Assembly (NCBI GenBank): GCA_013214025.1
Contig: JABSRN010000164.1
Coordinates: 62,001 to 126,000 of the forward strand
Source: Polyangiaceae bacterium
Lineage (GTDB): Bacteria; Myxococcota_A; Polyangia; Polyangiales; Polyangiaceae
Direction of reading: 5' to 3'
Length of the DNA: 64,000 nt
A program made the translations under genes and the position numbers. The stretch's first letter is position 1. Every line of letters begins with the position of its first letter. Below, piece after piece: positions 63,612 through 64,000 of the stretch. The notes under the pieces are model-generated. The model saw only the letters and a list, made by a program, of their open reading frames with translations. It did not search any database and was not told the origin of the DNA.

Positions 63612-64000
63612 ATGGCGAATATGGCCCCAACGGCAGCGGCGGCCGACCCGGGGCATCCGCGCGGCAGGTGGGGACTACTCAGCGTCTTCTTCACCATCAT
63701 TTTGTACGGGTCGCTCGGCGCCATCGCATGGGGTCGCCAAAGTGGCTGGACCGCAGACGTCGCGGTCCCTCCCGCTGTGAACGCGCTGATCGAATCCGCT
63801 TGGGGCACGATGTTGCGAATGGCCCCGATACTTCAGGTGGCAGTCGTGGCTCAGGTCCTGATGCCAGCGGTTCGACGGCGTCCTAAACTTCTCTCTTACG
63901 AGATGTGTCTCGATGTTGCCTACGCGCTCCAAATCTCATTCATGTACCTGAGCTTTTTGGGAGTCATTGTCGGGTCTATCGTGTGGTTCCTCCAGGCTCG
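63612..64000 (+). CDS. Membrane protein of unknown family, cut by window end
   Basis: About 129 residues visible, open at the window end. ATG at 63612, then a polar start and two clear hydrophobic regions: WGLLSVFFTIILYGSLGAIA and a later pair (VAVVAQVLMPAV; LQISFMYLSFLGVIVGSIV). A short basic loop (RRRPKLLS) lies between. Not enough to name the family. Divergent from msrB. Confidence 0.6.
   Translation, partial: MANMAPTAAAADPGHPRGRWGLLSVFFTIILYGSLGAIAWGRQSGWTADVAVPPAVNALIESAWGTMLRMAPILQVAVVAQVLMPAVRRRPKLLSYEMCLDVAYALQISFMYLSFLGVIVGSIVWFLQA

Overview
The window looks like a chromosomal segment of a Myxococcota bacterium, most likely from the Polyangia (Sorangium/Nannocystis side). This is inferred from gene content, not from a marker-gene search. 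There are three large Ser/Thr kinases of myxobacterial layout and TPR/PEGA membrane proteins. At least ten secreted or lipid-anchored proteins carry long Gly/Ser/Ala/Thr-rich linkers after the signal peptide, and there are thrombospondin-type-3 and Cys-rich surface proteins. G+C is about 60% by eye. I see no phage, insertion sequence, CRISPR array, rRNA or tRNA.

Layout: 1-976 end of feoB. 1088-4639 a PEGA-like membrane protein and a Ser/Thr kinase. 4911-7624 a compact housekeeping run (3-methyladenine glycosylase, coaBC, CPBP protease-like protein). 7643-9568 yebC with a decayed cheB fused in frame upstream. 9717-12433 a ZIP plus SO_0444/ArsP-like permease fusion, convergent with a radical SAM gene. 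12609-16133 a type-B succinate dehydrogenase/fumarate reductase operon (sdhC-A-B). 16557-19685 outer-envelope proteins. 19959-27122 a four-gene minus-strand operon: a di-heme peroxidase, two fibronectin-III/cytochrome lipoproteins and a large lipoprotein. This is the best candidate for a little-described system. 28005-32712 a second kinase, relA and a tetR gene with dyads upstream. 33378-38704 an accessory patch with a beta-propeller lipoprotein, a broken pirin gene, a truncated merR running into a truncated Cys-rich protein, and two orphan proteins. 39303-41970 a 2-hydroxyacid dehydrogenase and a NarK-type transporter. 42156-47146 an alpha/beta hydrolase, a cytochrome P450 and an MMPL/RND exporter. 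47256-53737 an HTTM-like pair, two tandem Cys-rich lipoproteins, DUF4126 and EamA membrane proteins, a beta-barrel, an SRPBCC protein and a Tat-exported intradiol dioxygenase-like lipoprotein. 53776-60801 a TPR-like lipoprotein, gene remnants, a 1111-residue kinase and a Cys-rich lipoprotein. 60845-64000 VF530, dbpA, an extracytoplasmic msrB and the start of a membrane protein.

Two cross-cutting patterns stand out. First, gene decay is common: cheB, pirin, merR, a TPR protein, a DUF2071 protein and a PgaA-like TPR gene are all broken. Second, short (about 10-18 bp period) imperfect tandem duplications are scattered through spacers, and at relA and at the gene ending at 38704 they copy the last codons plus the stop codon.
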